From Burhinus oedicnemus (Eukaryota > Chordata > Aves > Charadriiformes > Burhinidae), in the NCBI GenBank assembly GCA_008921705.1, contig VFFE01007128.1, positions 2,431,868 to 2,495,867 on the forward strand: DNA of 64,000 nt. Reading direction: 5' to 3'. Below the pieces are notes generated by a model, which saw only the letters and a program-made list of their open reading frames with translations, searched no databases and had not been told where the DNA came from. The position numbers and the translations under genes were made by a program. Shown here one piece after another: positions 63,296 through 64,000 of this stretch; position 1 is the stretch's first letter; each line of letters starts with the position of its first letter.

Positions 63296-64000
63296 AATTC
63301 ATGTACATAGTTAGTCCTCCCTTTTTTTCCTGTTCCTTTTGTTCTGACTCTTTCTCTTCTGTTTCCCCAGATTTTCTGATTAACGTAATTTTCATGGATT
63401 TACCCCACCCCATCATTCATCTCTCGCTCAGGATTAAGAGTTGTTTTGCCTCTGTCAGCATCCTAGCTCACATCATTTACCTCCTAAATTTTCTAGAAAG
63501 AATTTTTTTATTTTATGTTGCCCCTCACACTTCCATTGAGTTTTCTTAGAAAAACACTTAAGACTATTTAAAGTTCCTTAAAATATTTTCTTAAAACTGC
63601 TGCTGTTATGTCACAGACAACCGTATTCACCACACTCTCTCTGAAGTCAAACAAATCCTACCCCTAAATGCCCAAATAAGATGGAATGATTGTTAATTAT
63701 CAATGTTTCAATACCCCAATCTTTTCTGCTGTCATATACTGCCTGATAAATTCCTTCTATATCTTTCTCTATCTGTATCTCCATATGGTATTATGTCTGG
63801 TAGGCTGTTATCTTGCAGGGTGTGTGGGAGCTTTCTGTTTGGTTTCTGTGCAGTGTTGAGCACAGTGGAGCCTCCAGTTTGTTACTGAAGGTTCTGAGAA
63901 CAAATAATATAGAAATAACAAAAATATAAACACATGATTTTACATTTATATTGTGCAGGAGTTTTCTATCACAATGTTTATACACACACACTCTCCTTTA
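63296..64000. repeat. direct repeat, copy 2 (cut by window end)
   Basis: Same orientation as copy 1 and about 99.5% identical over roughly 700 aligned bases. The start-to-start distance is 6,334 bp (56967 to 63301). It still matches copy 1 at the last base of the window, so its right limit is unknown. Confidence 0.97.

Noticed and set aside
56930..64000. Complete LTR retrotransposon bounded by the two direct repeats
   Set aside because: At about 99.5% LTR identity the internal region should still show clear gag-pol frames. None is visible, and neither a primer site nor a polypurine tract is at the expected borders.
1..64000. CRISPR arrays, operons or other prokaryotic systems
   Set aside because: No regularly spaced identical repeats, no ribosome-binding-site-linked gene series, and the LINE content shows vertebrate nuclear DNA.

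Overview
This 64 kb window is AT-rich vertebrate nuclear DNA, almost certainly from a bird. The strongest sign is a 5'-truncated CR1 LINE at about 8998-9945 on the minus strand. It carries the avian-type reverse transcriptase C-terminus, with FADDTKL, a PHLEY-type block, the [18 protein letters not shown] block and an ALSNLV ending. Its 3' end has the CR1 form, with a single degenerate octamer and no poly(A) tail. No protein-coding gene, tRNA, rRNA or CpG island is recognisable. Open frames are short (the longest is about 188 codons), unrelated to families I know, and about as long as expected by chance. The window is best read as intergenic or intronic sequence.

Layout: 1-5.6 kb is unique sequence with a CT microsatellite and a 20-N assembly gap inside a poly-T tract. 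The young CR1 lies at 9.0-9.95 kb. From 10 to 48 kb the sequence is unique and gene-free, with homopolymers, short tandem duplications, a G-rich hairpin and C-rich (G4/i-motif-capable) tracts. It also carries a recurring series of A/C-only tracts, nearly all on the same strand. At 41.7-44.6 kb there is a purine-leaning stretch with an AATAAA-poly(A) signature that may be a decayed retroelement. Two much older CR1 relics, both on the plus strand, lie at about 48.9-49.96 kb and 52.04-52.69 kb. They are recognisable only by translating them and comparing with CR1 reverse transcriptases of the reptile type.

The right end holds the most unusual structures. At 55,516-55,548 there is a 33-bp TG...CA element with 12-bp terminal inverted repeats (11/12 matching) and a perfect 5-bp target-site-like duplication. 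At 56.96-57.69 kb and again from 63.296 kb to the window end lies a direct repeat of about 0.7 kb. The copies are about 99.5% identical (3 substitutions and 2 indels seen) and both start at a T-rich simple repeat. This points to a recent duplication with a period of about 6.33 kb, an uncollapsed haplotype, or two insertions of one repeat. Nothing between the copies looks like gag, pol or env, so a retrovirus flanked by LTRs is unlikely.

There are no genes here to work together. What the window records is several layers of avian retroelements of different ages plus a probable recent duplication. I saw no convincing undescribed protein-based system.
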